Assembly: GCA_963799085.1 (NCBI GenBank)
Contig: CAWCWA010000026.1
Coordinates: 1 to 64,000 of the forward strand
DNA: 64,000 bases
Source: AP-15 sp963799085
GTDB lineage: Bacteria; Pseudomonadota; Alphaproteobacteria; ATCC43930; CGMCC-115725
Direction: 5' to 3'
Shown here: positions 52,991-61,594 of the stretch, piece by piece
How the letters are laid out: each line of letters begins with the position of its first letter
Position numbering within the stretch: position 1 is the stretch's first letter
Program-made: the position numbers and the translations under genes
The notes under the pieces: model-generated
What the model saw: only the letters and a program-made list of their open reading frames with translations
What the model was told of the DNA's origin: nothing
Database searches by the model: none

Positions 52991-54406
52991 ATGGCAGTCG
53001 AAATCGCGCTCGAACGCATCAAGGCGGCGGTCGGACCCGCGGGATGGATTGCCGATCCGCGGGACGAGGAACCGTATCTCGTCGAAGCCCGACGGCTTTA
53101 CCATGGCGCGACCCGGCTCGTCGTGCGGCCGGGTTCGACCGAGGAGGTTGCGGCAGTCGTGCGCATCTGCGCCGAGGCCGGCCTCGCGATCGTGCCGCAA
53201 GGCGGCAATACCGGGCTCGTCGGCGGCGGCGTGCCGCCCGGCGATCGCGACAACATCGTCCTGGCGCTCGGCCGGATGAACCGGATCCAGGCGATCGACC
53301 CGGTCAATTTCACGATGACGGTCGAGGCGGGCTGCATCCTCGCCGATCTGCAGCAGGCCGCAGCCGAGGTCGACCGGCTGTTTCCGCTGAGCCTCGGCGC
53401 CGAGGGGAGTTGCCAGATCGGCGGCAACCTGTCGACAAACGCCGGCGGGATCGCGGTATTGCGTTACGGCAACACCCGGGAATTGACCCTGGGCGTCGAG
53501 GTTGTATTGCCAGACGGGCGCGTCTGGAACGGCCTCAGGGGCCTGCGCAAGGACAATACAGGCTACGATCTGAAACAGCTCTTCATCGGCGGAGAGGGGA
53601 CGCTCGGCATCATCACCGCCGCCACGATCAAGCTCTTCCCGAAGCCGCGCGAGGTCGAAACCGCCTTTCTCGGCCTCGGCCGGATCGAGGACGCGATGAA
53701 CCTTTTTGCGCATGCCCGGGCCGCCACCGCCGACCAGCTGACCGCCTTCGAGCTGATCCCGCGCGCCGGGCTCGACCTGGCGCTGGCGCATGTTCCGGGC
53801 ACGATCGACCCGCTGGCGGCGCGCCACCCCTGGTATGCGCTCCTCGAAATGTCGTCGAGCCAGAGCGACAGCGGCATCCGTGGGCTCCTCGAAAGGCTGC
53901 TCGAGGCGGCGCTCGAACAGGGCCTGATCGCCGACGGTGTGATCGCCGCGAGCGGCGCCCAGGCCAGGGAATTGTGGCGGATCCGCGAGGCGATCGTCGA
54001 GGCGCAGCTCTATTCCGGCTCGATCAAGCACGACGTGTCGGTGCCGGTGAGCCGGGTGGCCGAGTTCGTCACCCGCGCCTCGGCCGCGGTTGGCGAGCGG
54101 CTGCCGGGCATCCGTCCGATCGCCTTCGGCCACGTCGGGGACGGCAACATCCACTTCAACCTGACCCAGCCCGAGGGCATGGACAAATCCGCCTATCTCG
54201 ACCGCTGGCAGGAGTTCAACGACATCGTCCACGGCGTGGTGCGCGAGCTTTCGGGCTCGATCAGCGCCGAGCATGGTGTGGGCATGATGAAACGCGAGGA
54301 GATCACGCACTACAAACCGGCGGTCGAGATCGAGCTGATGCAGCGCATCAAGCACGCGCTCGACCCGCAAGGCATCATGAATCCCGGCAAGGTCGTCAGC
54401 TTTTAG
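52991..54406 (+). CDS. FAD-linked D-2-hydroxyacid dehydrogenase
   Basis: A 471-residue VAO/PCMH-type flavoprotein like D-lactate or D-2-hydroxyglutarate dehydrogenase. FAD_binding_4: RLVVRPGSTEEVAAVVRICA, IVPQGGNTGLVGGGVPPGDR, GSCQIGGNLSTNAGGIAVLR, YGNTRELTLGVEVVLPDGRV and LKQLFIGGEGTLGIITAATI. C-domain: IRPIAFGHVGDGNIHFNLTQ with metal/substrate His residues, and SISAEHGVGMMKREEITHYK. It oxidises D-2-hydroxyacids, probably with a membrane quinone or ETF. Single complete gene; convergent 11-bp overlap with the methyltransferase. Confidence 0.92.
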   Translation: MAVEIALERIKAAVGPAGWIADPRDEEPYLVEARRLYHGATRLVVRPGSTEEVAAVVRICAEAGLAIVPQGGNTGLVGGGVPPGDRDNIVLALGRMNRIQAIDPVNFTMTVEAGCILADLQQAAAEVDRLFPLSLGAEGSCQIGGNLSTNAGGIAVLRYGNTRELTLGVEVVLPDGRVWNGLRGLRKDNTGYDLKQLFIGGEGTLGIITAATIKLFPKPREVETAFLGLGRIEDAMNLFAHARAATADQLTAFELIPRAGLDLALAHVPGTIDPLAARHPWYALLEMSSSQSDSGIRGLLERLLEAALEQGLIADGVIAASGAQARELWRIREAIVEAQLYSGSIKHDVSVPVSRVAEFVTRASAAVGERLPGIRPIAFGHVGDGNIHFNLTQPEGMDKSAYLDRWQEFNDIVHGVVRELSGSISAEHGVGMMKREEITHYKPAVEIELMQRIKHALDPQGIMNPGKVVSF

Positions 54407-55352
54407 CACGAGGCGGGGCGGTCGGGCGGGGGGCAGCCTTGTCGCCCGCCGAGGTTTCGACGGCGCCGAGCGCATCGGCTAGGCGATAAGCGGCGCTGCC
54501 CGGCCGTAGCGGTTGGGGCTGCCTCGGACCGGGCGCCCAGCCGGTCAAAAACAGAATTTCGAAGGTGGCCGGGACCCGGCCGTCGGGGAGGCCGAAGCGG
54601 TCGCGGTAAAGAGCGCCAGCGCGTGCAAGGGTGCCGCGGCGCATGGCGGCGCGGCGGCGCAGCGCCAGCGCGTTCGTCTCGCCCATGCCGCGCAGATCGC
54701 GCATCAGCGCCAGCGCGTCGGGATAGGTGACCGTGATCGTCTCGGCGTCGGCGACCGGCAACGCAAAGCCCGCTCGCTGCAGCAAAGCCGCGGCGTCGCG
54801 CAGATCGGCGGCCGGCGACACCCGCGGGCTGACGCCGTCCTCCTCGATCATTTCCGCCTCGAACAATACCGAACGAAGCTCGTTCAGGGTGGCGCCCCCG
54901 AACATCGTCGCGAGCAGGAGCCCGTCGGGTTTGAGGATGCGGCGCAGCTGAACGAGGGTTCCGGGCAAATCGCCGACCCAGTGAAGCAGCAGGTTGCTGA
55001 TCACGAGATCGACGCTGTTTTCGCGCAGCGGCAGTAATTCGGGATCGGCGGCGATCGCGAGCTCCGGACGATTTCCCACCAAGCGGGGCGCTGGATCGAG
55101 CAGCAGAACGCGCTCGATGCCCGGACGGCGCTGCAACGCAGGGGTTAGCTCGCCGCCGGAGGCGCCGAGCCCGACCGCGACGGCAAACTCCCGCTCGACG
55201 TCGTCGAGCCGGTCGTCGAGCCGGTCGGCGATTTCGTTGTGCAGGAAATCGACACAACCGTTTCGCGCCGCGCGTTCGCGGTGCAACCGCCATGCGCGGC
55301 GGTCGAACAGCGAGGCGTGATCGGGTTGGGAACCAGCCATTTGGATGCCCAT
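54396..55352 (-). CDS. BioC/NDUFAF5-like SAM-dependent methyltransferase
   Basis: A 318-residue class I methyltransferase: LFDRRAWRLHRERAARNGCV at the N-terminus (typical of the alphaproteobacterial NDUFAF5-like group), VAVGLGASGGELTPALQRRP as motif I, DLVISNLLLHWVGDLPGTLV and QLRRILKPDGLLLATMFGGA, TLNELRSVLFEAEMI. NDUFAF5 hydroxylates a complex I Arg, and BioC methylates malonyl-ACP; the sequence alone does not decide. It lies divergently 48 bp from comF. ATGs at 55352 and 55340 are both possible. Confidence 0.85.
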   Translation of the reverse strand: MGIQMAGSQPDHASLFDRRAWRLHRERAARNGCVDFLHNEIADRLDDRLDDVEREFAVAVGLGASGGELTPALQRRPGIERVLLLDPAPRLVGNRPELAIAADPELLPLRENSVDLVISNLLLHWVGDLPGTLVQLRRILKPDGLLLATMFGGATLNELRSVLFEAEMIEEDGVSPRVSPAADLRDAAALLQRAGFALPVADAETITVTYPDALALMRDLRGMGETNALALRRRAAMRRGTLARAGALYRDRFGLPDGRVPATFEILFLTGWAPGPRQPQPLRPGSAAYRLADALGAVETSAGDKAAPRPTAPPRAKS

Positions 55353-55400
55353 GCCAGGTGCGGGTTGACGCGAATGCCGACAACCCGATGATGTGGGTCG

Positions 55401-56165
55401 ATGCCGCTATCGACAACCCTCGCGGACAAGACTCTCGTCCGGCTGCGGGAAACGGGCCGGGCGATCCTCGACGCCGTGCTGCCGCCGCGCTGCCTTGCCT
55501 GCGGTGGGACGGTCGAGGAACCGGGCGCCTTGTGCGGCCGGTGCTGGGGCGGGATGACCTTTTTCGCGCCGCCCTGGTGTGCAGTCTGCGGCCTGCCGTT
55601 CCCCTATCCGGTCGGCGCGGAGGCGGTCTGCGGCGACTGCGCGCGGGAACGGCGAGCCTGGGACCGAGCGCGCGCGGTTTTTCGTTACGACAAGAACAGC
55701 CGGCAACTGGTGCTGGCGCTGAAGCACGGCGACCGCACCCATATGGCCGGGGCGCTCGGGGCATGGATGCAGCGCGGCGGCGGCGAGATTCTCGACGGGG
55801 CCGACCTGCTCGTCCCGGTGCCGCTGCATTGGACCCGGCTGTTCCAGCGCCGGTACAACCAGGCGGCATTGCTCGCCTGGGCGATCCACGCCGCGGGCGG
55901 GCCGCCGGTCGTGGCCGACTGGCTGGTTCGCCGCCGCCGCACCCCCTCGCAAGGCCATCGCGGCCCGGTCGCGCGCGAACGCAATGTCCGCAGCGCCTTC
56001 GCCATGCGCCCCGGCCGCGACGTCGCCGGCAAGCGGGTCGTCATCATCGACGACGTGCTGACGACCGGGGCGACCGTGGAGGAATGCGCGCGCGTTTTGA
56101 AGCGCGCTGGAGCCGCGTCGATCGGCGTGTTGACTCTGGCGCGCGCCTTGCGCGCCGGCGCATAA
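55401..56165 (+). CDS. ComF family phosphoribosyltransferase-like protein
   Basis: A 254-residue protein with a double zinc ribbon (PRCLACGG, GALCGRCWGG, WCAVCGLPFPYP, AVCGDCARERR) followed by the phosphoribosyltransferase fold: LKHGDRTHMAGALGAWMQRG, LLVPVPLHWTRLFQRRYNQA, RTPSQGHRGPVARERNVRSA and the PRPP loop RVVIIDDVLTTGATVEECAR. ComF homologues aid natural transformation in some bacteria, but the alphaproteobacterial gene is common without known competence. The ORF is complete. Confidence 0.93.
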   Translation: MPLSTTLADKTLVRLRETGRAILDAVLPPRCLACGGTVEEPGALCGRCWGGMTFFAPPWCAVCGLPFPYPVGAEAVCGDCARERRAWDRARAVFRYDKNSRQLVLALKHGDRTHMAGALGAWMQRGGGEILDGADLLVPVPLHWTRLFQRRYNQAALLAWAIHAAGGPPVVADWLVRRRRTPSQGHRGPVARERNVRSAFAMRPGRDVAGKRVVIIDDVLTTGATVEECARVLKRAGAASIGVLTLARALRAGA

Positions 56166-56206
56166 TCGGCGGCGAATGCGTCGGTCGGAAGTGGAGTCGC
56201 CAAGCA

Positions 56207-56470
56207 ATGGCCGAAGTCGAGATGTATACGACGATGTATTGCCCCTATTGCTCCCGAGCCCGGGCGCTATTGGAGCGTAAGGGGGTGACGTTCGTCGATA
56301 TCGACATCGCGGAAGAGCCTGGGCGCCGCGACGAGATGATCCGCCGCGCCGGCGGACGCCGCACCGTGCCGCAGATCTTCATCGATGGAGAGCATATCGG
56401 CGGCTGTGACGAGTTGGTCGCTCTCGACCGCATGGGCGGACTCGACCCGAAGCTGGGGATCGTCCGATGA
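56207..56470 (+). CDS. grxC: glutaredoxin 3
   Basis: An 87-residue glutaredoxin: VEMYTTMYCPYCSRARALLE with the dithiol CPYC site, then FVDIDIAEEPGRRDEMIRRA, GGRRTVPQIFIDGEHIGGCD with the TVP cis-Pro and GG glutathione-binding motifs. It reduces disulfides and glutathionylated proteins. Sits 41 bp after comF; its TGA overlaps the ATG of the nitrilase gene, the usual alphaproteobacterial arrangement. Confidence 0.95.
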   Translation: MAEVEMYTTMYCPYCSRARALLERKGVTFVDIDIAEEPGRRDEMIRRAGGRRTVPQIFIDGEHIGGCDELVALDRMGGLDPKLGIVR

Positions 56471-57345
56471 GCGACGGCGGCTTCAAGGTTGCGTGCATCC
56501 AGTTCACCGCGGGCCCCCACCCCGAGGCCAATCTCGATATCGTGACGGAATTGGTTTGTCGCGCGCGGGAGGCCGGCGCCGATCTGATCACGACCCCCGA
56601 GGCGACGAATTTCATCGAGAGCGGCCGGCGGCGGCGCGAAAGGGCGCGGACCGAAGCGGACGATCCGTTCCTCGCCCGGATGCGGGAGATGGCCCGCGAG
56701 ACCGGGGCCTGGCTGTTGCTCGGTTCTCTCGTGATCGATCCGACGCCCGAAGCCGGTGGCGCTTCCGGGGAGACGCGGCTCGCCAACCGGTCCTTCCTGA
56801 TCGATGACGCGGGCGCGATCGTCGCGCGGTACGATAAGATCCACATGTTCGACATCGACCTCCCCGGAGGCGAGAGCTATCGGGAGAGCAACGCCTATCG
56901 CCCGGGCGGCCGAACGGTCGTCGCCGACACGCCGTGGGGCCGGCTTGGTCTCAGCGTTTGCTACGATGTGCGTTTCCCGCACCTCTACCGCGCGCTGGCG
57001 CAGGCCGGGGCCGATTTTCTGACGGTGCCGTCGGTCTTTACTGTCCCCACCGGCAGCGCGCATTGGCATGTGCTGCTGCGCGCCCGGGCTATCGAAACGG
57101 GATGCTTTGTATTCGCGCCGGCGCAATGGGGCGAGCACACCGGCGGCCGGCGCAGCTACGGCCATTCGCTGATCGTCGATCCGTGGGGCGAGATCCTGGG
57201 CGACGCCGGGGAGGGTGTAGACATCGTCAGCGCGCGCATAGACCCGGCAAGAGTCACCGAGGTCCGCGGCATGGTGCCCTCATTGCAGCACGACCGGCCC
57301 TTCGCACCCCCGGAACTCGCGCGCCCACCGCTCGCCGCCGAGTAG
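56467..57345 (+). CDS. carbon-nitrogen hydrolase (Nit1/deaminated-glutathione-amidase-like)
   Basis: A 292-residue nitrilase superfamily amidase. Catalytic triad: Glu in ITTPEATNF, Lys in IVARYDKIHMFDID and Cys in GLSVCYDVRFPHLYRALAQA; further motifs SFLIDDAGAIVARYDK, HWHVLLRARAIETGCFVFAP, SYGHSLIVDPWGEIL. The branch is that of deaminated glutathione amidase, which fits its co-translation with glutaredoxin. The substrate was not shown here. Confidence 0.92.
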   Translation: MSDGGFKVACIQFTAGPHPEANLDIVTELVCRAREAGADLITTPEATNFIESGRRRRERARTEADDPFLARMREMARETGAWLLLGSLVIDPTPEAGGASGETRLANRSFLIDDAGAIVARYDKIHMFDIDLPGGESYRESNAYRPGGRTVVADTPWGRLGLSVCYDVRFPHLYRALAQAGADFLTVPSVFTVPTGSAHWHVLLRARAIETGCFVFAPAQWGEHTGGRRSYGHSLIVDPWGEILGDAGEGVDIVSARIDPARVTEVRGMVPSLQHDRPFAPPELARPPLAAE

Positions 57346-57353
57346 CCGACTCT

Positions 57354-57899
57354 TCAGGGCGGCAACCGGCCCGGAGGGCTGGCAGTCGCGGCGATGCGCT
57401 GCACAACGGCAGGGCGCGGCATGGCAACTTCGCCCTGCTCGAAGGCGACGACCGTCAGTGATCGGAAGGCGTCGAGCAACTCGCCCGGGGCAAGCAGGAA
57501 TGCCGGATTGCGCGGCCGGCCGAACCGCTCGTTGCCGCGCGCGAAAGTCTCGTAGATCAGGAACCCGCCGGGGGCCAGAGCGCCGGCGATTGCCGGCAGC
57601 AGCGGCCGGTGCAGATAGTTCGCCACGACGATCCCGTCAAAACCGCCGCCGAGCGGCCAGGGAGCACCGGTTTCGAGATCCGCCGTACGGACCGCGCAAC
57701 GGGGACCGGCGAGCGGCGACAAGGCCGAAATCTCGCGATCGACAGCGAGCACTTCAAAGCCCCGATCGAGCAGGAGCCGCGTGTGCCGGCCGGACCCCGC
57801 GGCAAGGTCCAGTACCCGGCCGCCGGGCCTGACGAGCGGCAGGAAGCGCTCGACCCACGCCGAGGGCGCGGCGCCCTCAGAGGGTGCGGGCATCGCCAC
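57354..57899 (-). CDS. small class I SAM-dependent methyltransferase
   Basis: A 181-residue methyltransferase with motif I in VRPGGRVLDLAAGSGRHTRL, acidic motif II in LLLDRGFEVLAVDREISAL, FDGIVVANYLHRPLLPAIAG and ALAPGGFLIYETFARGNERF. The order is that of TehB/SAM_MT small enzymes; the YETFARGNERFGRPRNP segment is typical of an alphaproteobacterial group next to DUF1178. The acceptor substrate is unknown. Divergent from the DUF1178 gene, sharing a 55-bp promoter gap, and convergent with the nitrilase. Confidence 0.88.
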   Translation of the reverse strand: MAMPAPSEGAAPSAWVERFLPLVRPGGRVLDLAAGSGRHTRLLLDRGFEVLAVDREISALSPLAGPRCAVRTADLETGAPWPLGGGFDGIVVANYLHRPLLPAIAGALAPGGFLIYETFARGNERFGRPRNPAFLLAPGELLDAFRSLTVVAFEQGEVAMPRPAVVQRIAATASPPGRLPP

Positions 57900-57903
57900 A
57901 GAT

Positions 57904-57933
57904 TTGCCTCGGTTTGCCGTCCGCGTGTATTAT
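57904..57933 (+). promoter_or_regulatory. candidate promoter for the DUF1178 gene
   Basis: TTGCCT (57904-57909), 18-bp spacer and TATTAT (57928-57933), with the AGGAGG ribosome site about 10 bp before ATG 57955. Spacing and both hexamers are near consensus. Confidence 0.4.
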
Positions 57934-57954
57934 ACGCCGCAGGAGGTGGGTTGG

Positions 57955-58371
57955 ATGATCCTGTTCACGTTGCGCTGTTCGAACGGCCACGAATTCGACG
58001 GCTGGTTCCGCGACGGAGATGGGTTCGAGGCGCAGCAGAAATCCGGCGGCATCCGTTGCCCGCACTGCGACGACACCGGGGTCGACAAGGCGGTCATGGC
58101 ACCGCGAATAGGCCGCTCGCGAGAGGCGCCCGCGGCGCCACCCATGTCCCCTGCGCAGTTTCGCGCGGCGCTGACCGAATTGCGGCGGCAAGTCGAAACC
58201 CATTGCGATTATGTCGGCGAGCGCTTTGCCGAGGAAGCGCGCCGCATGCATTACGGCGAGGCGGACCCGCACGGCATCTATGGCGAGGCGAGCGACGAGG
58301 AGTCGCGGGCACTCGCGGACGAGGGGATATCGTTCGGCCGCGTCCCCTGGGTGCCGCCGACCGACGCTTGA
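57955..58371 (+). CDS. DUF1178 family protein
   Basis: A 138-residue protein: MILFTLRCSNGHEFDGWFRD (start with C-x-N-G-H-x-F), GFEAQQKSGGIRCPHCDDTG, the second CxxC; later AALTELRRQVETHCDYVGER, FAEEARRMHYGEADPHGIYG and EASDEESRALADEGISFGRV. These three blocks define the family, found widely in alphaproteobacteria beside the nitrilase and ubiG. The zinc-ribbon role is inferred; function is unknown. Strong AGGAGG upstream. Confidence 0.93.
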   Translation: MILFTLRCSNGHEFDGWFRDGDGFEAQQKSGGIRCPHCDDTGVDKAVMAPRIGRSREAPAAPPMSPAQFRAALTELRRQVETHCDYVGERFAEEARRMHYGEADPHGIYGEASDEESRALADEGISFGRVPWVPPTDA

Positions 58372-59177
58372 GCCGACGCGGGCGGGTCGGGCGGCCGTTT
58401 CGCCGTCACCAAGTAATTAACCTTAAGGTTGTGCGAGATCGCCCACTCACCGCTGGCGGGACTGTAGCTGAGCCCGGCGAGGTCGGTTGCGCGCAGGCCG
58501 CTGCGGCGCAGGGCAGCGACAAACTCCGACGGCCGCACGAATTTGCTCCATTGATGCGTCCCCGGGGGCAGCCATCGCAGGATGTATTCGGCACCCGCGA
58601 TCGCCATCAGCAGCGAGCTTGCGGTGCGGTTCAAGGTAGCGCCGACAAATACCCCTCCCGGCCGCAACAGTGCCGCGGCCGATGTGAGAAAGAGCTGCGG
58701 GTCGGCGACGTGCTCGATCACCTCGAGCGCCAGCACGGCGTCGAACCGCTCGCCGCCGGCGGCGATCGATTCGGCGGCGGCGACGCGATAGTCGATCGAC
58801 AATCCGGTCGCCGCGGCGTGGGTGCGGGCTGTTTCGATCGCCGCCTCGCCAGCGTCGATGCCGGTTACGGCAAAGCCGAGGCGGGCCATCGGTTCGGCGA
58901 CGAGCCCGCCGCCGCAACCGATATCGACGAGGCTGAAGCCCGTGAACGGTCGGAGCGAGGCGGCGGCGCGGCCGAAGTGATCGAGAAAACATGAGCGCAG
59001 ATAGCCGAGGCGGACCGGATTGAGCCGATGCAGCGGGGCAAAGTCGCCCTGCGGATCCCACCATGCGTCGGCTCGGGCGGCGAACCGGTCAATTTGCGCG
59101 GGGTCGACGGTCTCACCCGCCGCGCGCGGGGCTCGAATGCCGGTCGATGGAATAGCTTGGCCCGACGACGCCATCAT
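58278..59177 (-). CDS. ubiG: ubiquinone biosynthesis O-methyltransferase (UbiG)
   Basis: SAM-dependent enzyme doing both O-methylations in ubiquinone synthesis. Motifs: FAARADAWWDPQGDFAPLHR, LVDIGCGGGLVAEPMARLGF (motif I), AVTGIDAGEAAIETARTHAA, AVLALEVIEHVADPQLFLTS, LLRPGGVFVGATLNRTASSL and AEYILRWLPPGTHQWSKFVR followed by PSEFVAALRRSG. The normal UbiG end (NYLVTAKRP) is followed by an extra ~40-residue Ser/Ala/Pro-rich tail that runs antisense over the last 94 bp of the DUF1178 gene. That tail may result from a lost stop or an indel. Divergent from lysC. Confidence 0.92.
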   Translation of the reverse strand: MMASSGQAIPSTGIRAPRAAGETVDPAQIDRFAARADAWWDPQGDFAPLHRLNPVRLGYLRSCFLDHFGRAAASLRPFTGFSLVDIGCGGGLVAEPMARLGFAVTGIDAGEAAIETARTHAAATGLSIDYRVAAAESIAAGGERFDAVLALEVIEHVADPQLFLTSAAALLRPGGVFVGATLNRTASSLLMAIAGAEYILRWLPPGTHQWSKFVRPSEFVAALRRSGLRATDLAGLSYSPASGEWAISHNLKVNYLVTAKRPPDPPASAQASVGGTQGTRPNDIPSSASARDSSSLASP

Positions 59178-59241
59178 TTGTTAAACAATATGCGGCGGTG
59201 TGGCATCACGCGGCAACCATTCGGATCGTCCTCTGCGCAAC

Positions 59242-60463
59242 ATGGCTCGAATTGTCCAGAAATTCGGCGGCACATCGGTCGCAGACGTCACGCACATCAA
59301 GAACGTCGCGGCGCGGGTCAAGCGCGAAGTCGACGCCGGCAACGAGGTCGCGGTCGTGGTCTCCGCGATGGCGGGCGTGACCAACCAGCTGGTCGAGTGG
59401 ACGCGGGAGACAAGCCTTTTGCATGACGCGCGCGAATATGACGTGGTCGTCGCCTCGGGCGAACAGGTGACGGCGGGTCTCCTCGCGCTGGCGCTTCAGG
59501 ATCTAGGCGTCGACGCGCGATCCTGGCTCGGTTGGCAGATTCCGTTGCGCACCGACGGCGCGCACGGCAAGGCGCGAATTCGAGGGGGTCGAAGTCGCCG
59601 AGCTGAACGACCGTTTGGCGACAGGTCAGGTGGCCGTCGTCGCGGGTTTTCAGGGAATTGGGCCACGCGGCCGGATCACCACCCTCGGCCGTGGCGGTTC
59701 GGACACCTCGGCGGTGGCCCTCGCGGCGGCCCTTGCGGCCGATCGCTGCGACATCTTCACCGATGTCGACGGCGTTTACACCAGCGATCCGCGGATCGTT
59801 GCGAAAGCGCAAAAGCTCAGTAGAATTACCTATGAGGAGATGCTTGAAATGGCGTCGCAGGGCGCCAGGGTGCTACAGACGCGCTCGGTCGAGATGGCGA
59901 TGAACCATCGGGTGCGGGTACAGGTTCTGTCGAGTTTTGTCGATGCCCCCGGAACTCTATTGGTCGATGAAGACGAGATCGTGGAAAAGCAAGTTGTGAG
60001 CGGCATCGCCTACAGTCGCGACGAAGCGAAGATTACGGTTCAGAAAGTGGCGGATCGGCCGGGTGTCGCGGCGGCCGTTTTCGGTCCGCTCGCCGACCAT
60101 GCGATCAACGTCGACATGATCGTGCAGAACGTCTCGGAGGACGGCCGCGCGGATCTAACCTTCACCGTGGCGCGTGCCGATCTCGAACGCGCTGTGGCGG
60201 TCCTCGAAGAGCGGCGCGATACCCTGCGCTTTGCAGCACTCACGCCCGATTCCAACGTGGTCAAGATCTCGGTCATCGGCGTCGGCATGCGCAGCCATGC
60301 CGGTATCGCCAAGCAGATGTTTCAAACCCTCGCCGACAAGGGCATCAACATCCAGGTGATCTCGACCTCGGAAATTAAGGTCAGCGTGCTGATAGCGGCA
60401 GAGTACACCGAACTGGCATTGCGGGCGCTGCACACGGCTTACGGTCTCGACGCGGCCGAATGA
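59242..60463 (+). CDS. lysC: aspartate kinase, one frameshift
   Basis: First enzyme of the lysine/threonine/methionine pathway. MARIVQKFGGTSVADVTHIK with the KFGGTS catalytic motif; NEVAVVVSAMAGVTNQLVEW; SGEQVTAGLLALALQDLGVD. The frame breaks near 59583 (AHGKARI then EGVEVAELNDRLATG) and continues with GFQGIGPRGRITTLGRGGSD, DVDGVYTSDPRIV and two ACT domains (ITVQKVADRPGVAAAVFGPL; VVKISVIGVGMRSHAGIAKQ) ending GINIQVISTSEIKVSVLIAA, the usual allosteric core. Full length about 406 residues. Start 59242, not 59200, because the family begins MARIVQKFG. ATGA overlap with the next gene. Confidence 0.92.
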
Positions 60464-61594
60464 CCCCAGACGCCGGCGCCGCCGAGACCCAGGAGCGCAC
60501 GCAGCGCAACGCGGAAGCAGCCGGTGGGCCGCGCGATCGTTTTCGCGCCGAACTCGATCGGCTGTGGCGGCGGGGATGCGAACTTCTCGGCTGCGAACTG
60601 GCGATCATGGGCGGCGCGATGACCTGGGTGTCGGAGCGCAACCTCGTTGCCGCCATTTCCGCCGCCGGCGGGTTCGGGGTGATCGCCGCCGGCTCGATGC
60701 CGCCGGAGCTCCTCGCCGCGGAGATCGCCGCGACCAAGACGCTGACCAGCCGCCCGTTCGGGGTCAACCTGATCACGATGCATCCTCGATTGCCGGAATT
60801 GATCGATGTTTGCGCGGGCCATCGCGTCAGCCACGTCGTCCTCGCGGGCGGTCTGCCGGGCCGGGCGGCCATCGACCGGATCAAACAGAGCGGGGCGCGA
60901 GTGCTCTGTTTCGCCCCGGCGCTCGGGTTCGCCCGCAAGCTCGTGCGCATGGGCGCCGACGCGATCGTCATCGAAGGCAACGAGGCCGGCGGCCATATCG
61001 GGCCGGTGTCCACGGGGGTGCTGGCGCAGGAAATCCTGCCGCATCTCGACGAGGCGCCGGTCTTTGTCGCGGGCGGAATCGGCAGGGGAGAGGCGATCCT
61101 CGCCTATCTCGAAATGGGGGCGGCCGGCGTCCAGCTCGGCACGCGCTTCGTGTGCGCCACGGAATTGATCGCCCATCCGCGGTTCAAGCAGGCCTTCGTC
61201 CGCGCCGCGGCGCGCGACGCGGTGCCCTCGGCCCAGCTCGACCTGCGATTTCCGGTGATCCCGGTGCGCGCTCTGGCCAATCCCGCGACGGAACGGTTTC
61301 TGGCGGTGCAGCGCCAAGTCATCGAGCGCTTCGGGCGCGGCGAGTTGTCGCAAAAGGAGGCGCAGCTCGAGATCGAGCATTTCTGGGCCGGCGCGCTGCG
61401 CCGCGCCGTGATCGACGGCGACATCGAGGCGGGTTCGCTGATGGCGGGACAAAGCGTCGGCTTTGTCACGCGCGAGCAGAGCACGCGCGGCGATTCTGGA
61501 GGAGCTCGTCGGGCAGGCGGTCGCCATGCTTGCCGCCCGTCGGAAGCGCGAGCCGGTCCGATTGCCCTCGCCAGAGCCGGCCTCGATCGAGTGA
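60460..61594 (+). CDS. nitronate monooxygenase-type flavin oxidoreductase, one frameshift
   Basis: FMN-dependent TIM-barrel enzyme of the nitronate monooxygenase/2-nitropropane dioxygenase family. After a ~45-residue polar N-terminal extension: LLGCELAIMGGAMTWVSERN, GGFGVIAAGSMPPELLAAEI, RPFGVNLITMHPRLPEL, HVVLAGGLPGRAAIDRIKQS, GADAIVIEGNEAGGHIGPVS (EGxEAGGHxG signature with the FMN/substrate His), FVAGGIGRGEAILAYLEMGA and AGVQLGTRFVCATE. The frame breaks near 61485 (VTREQ then AILEELVGQAVAMLAARRKR) to end at 61594. Without that correction the frame runs into ptsP. The stop overlaps the ptsP GTG (GTGA). Confidence 0.88.
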
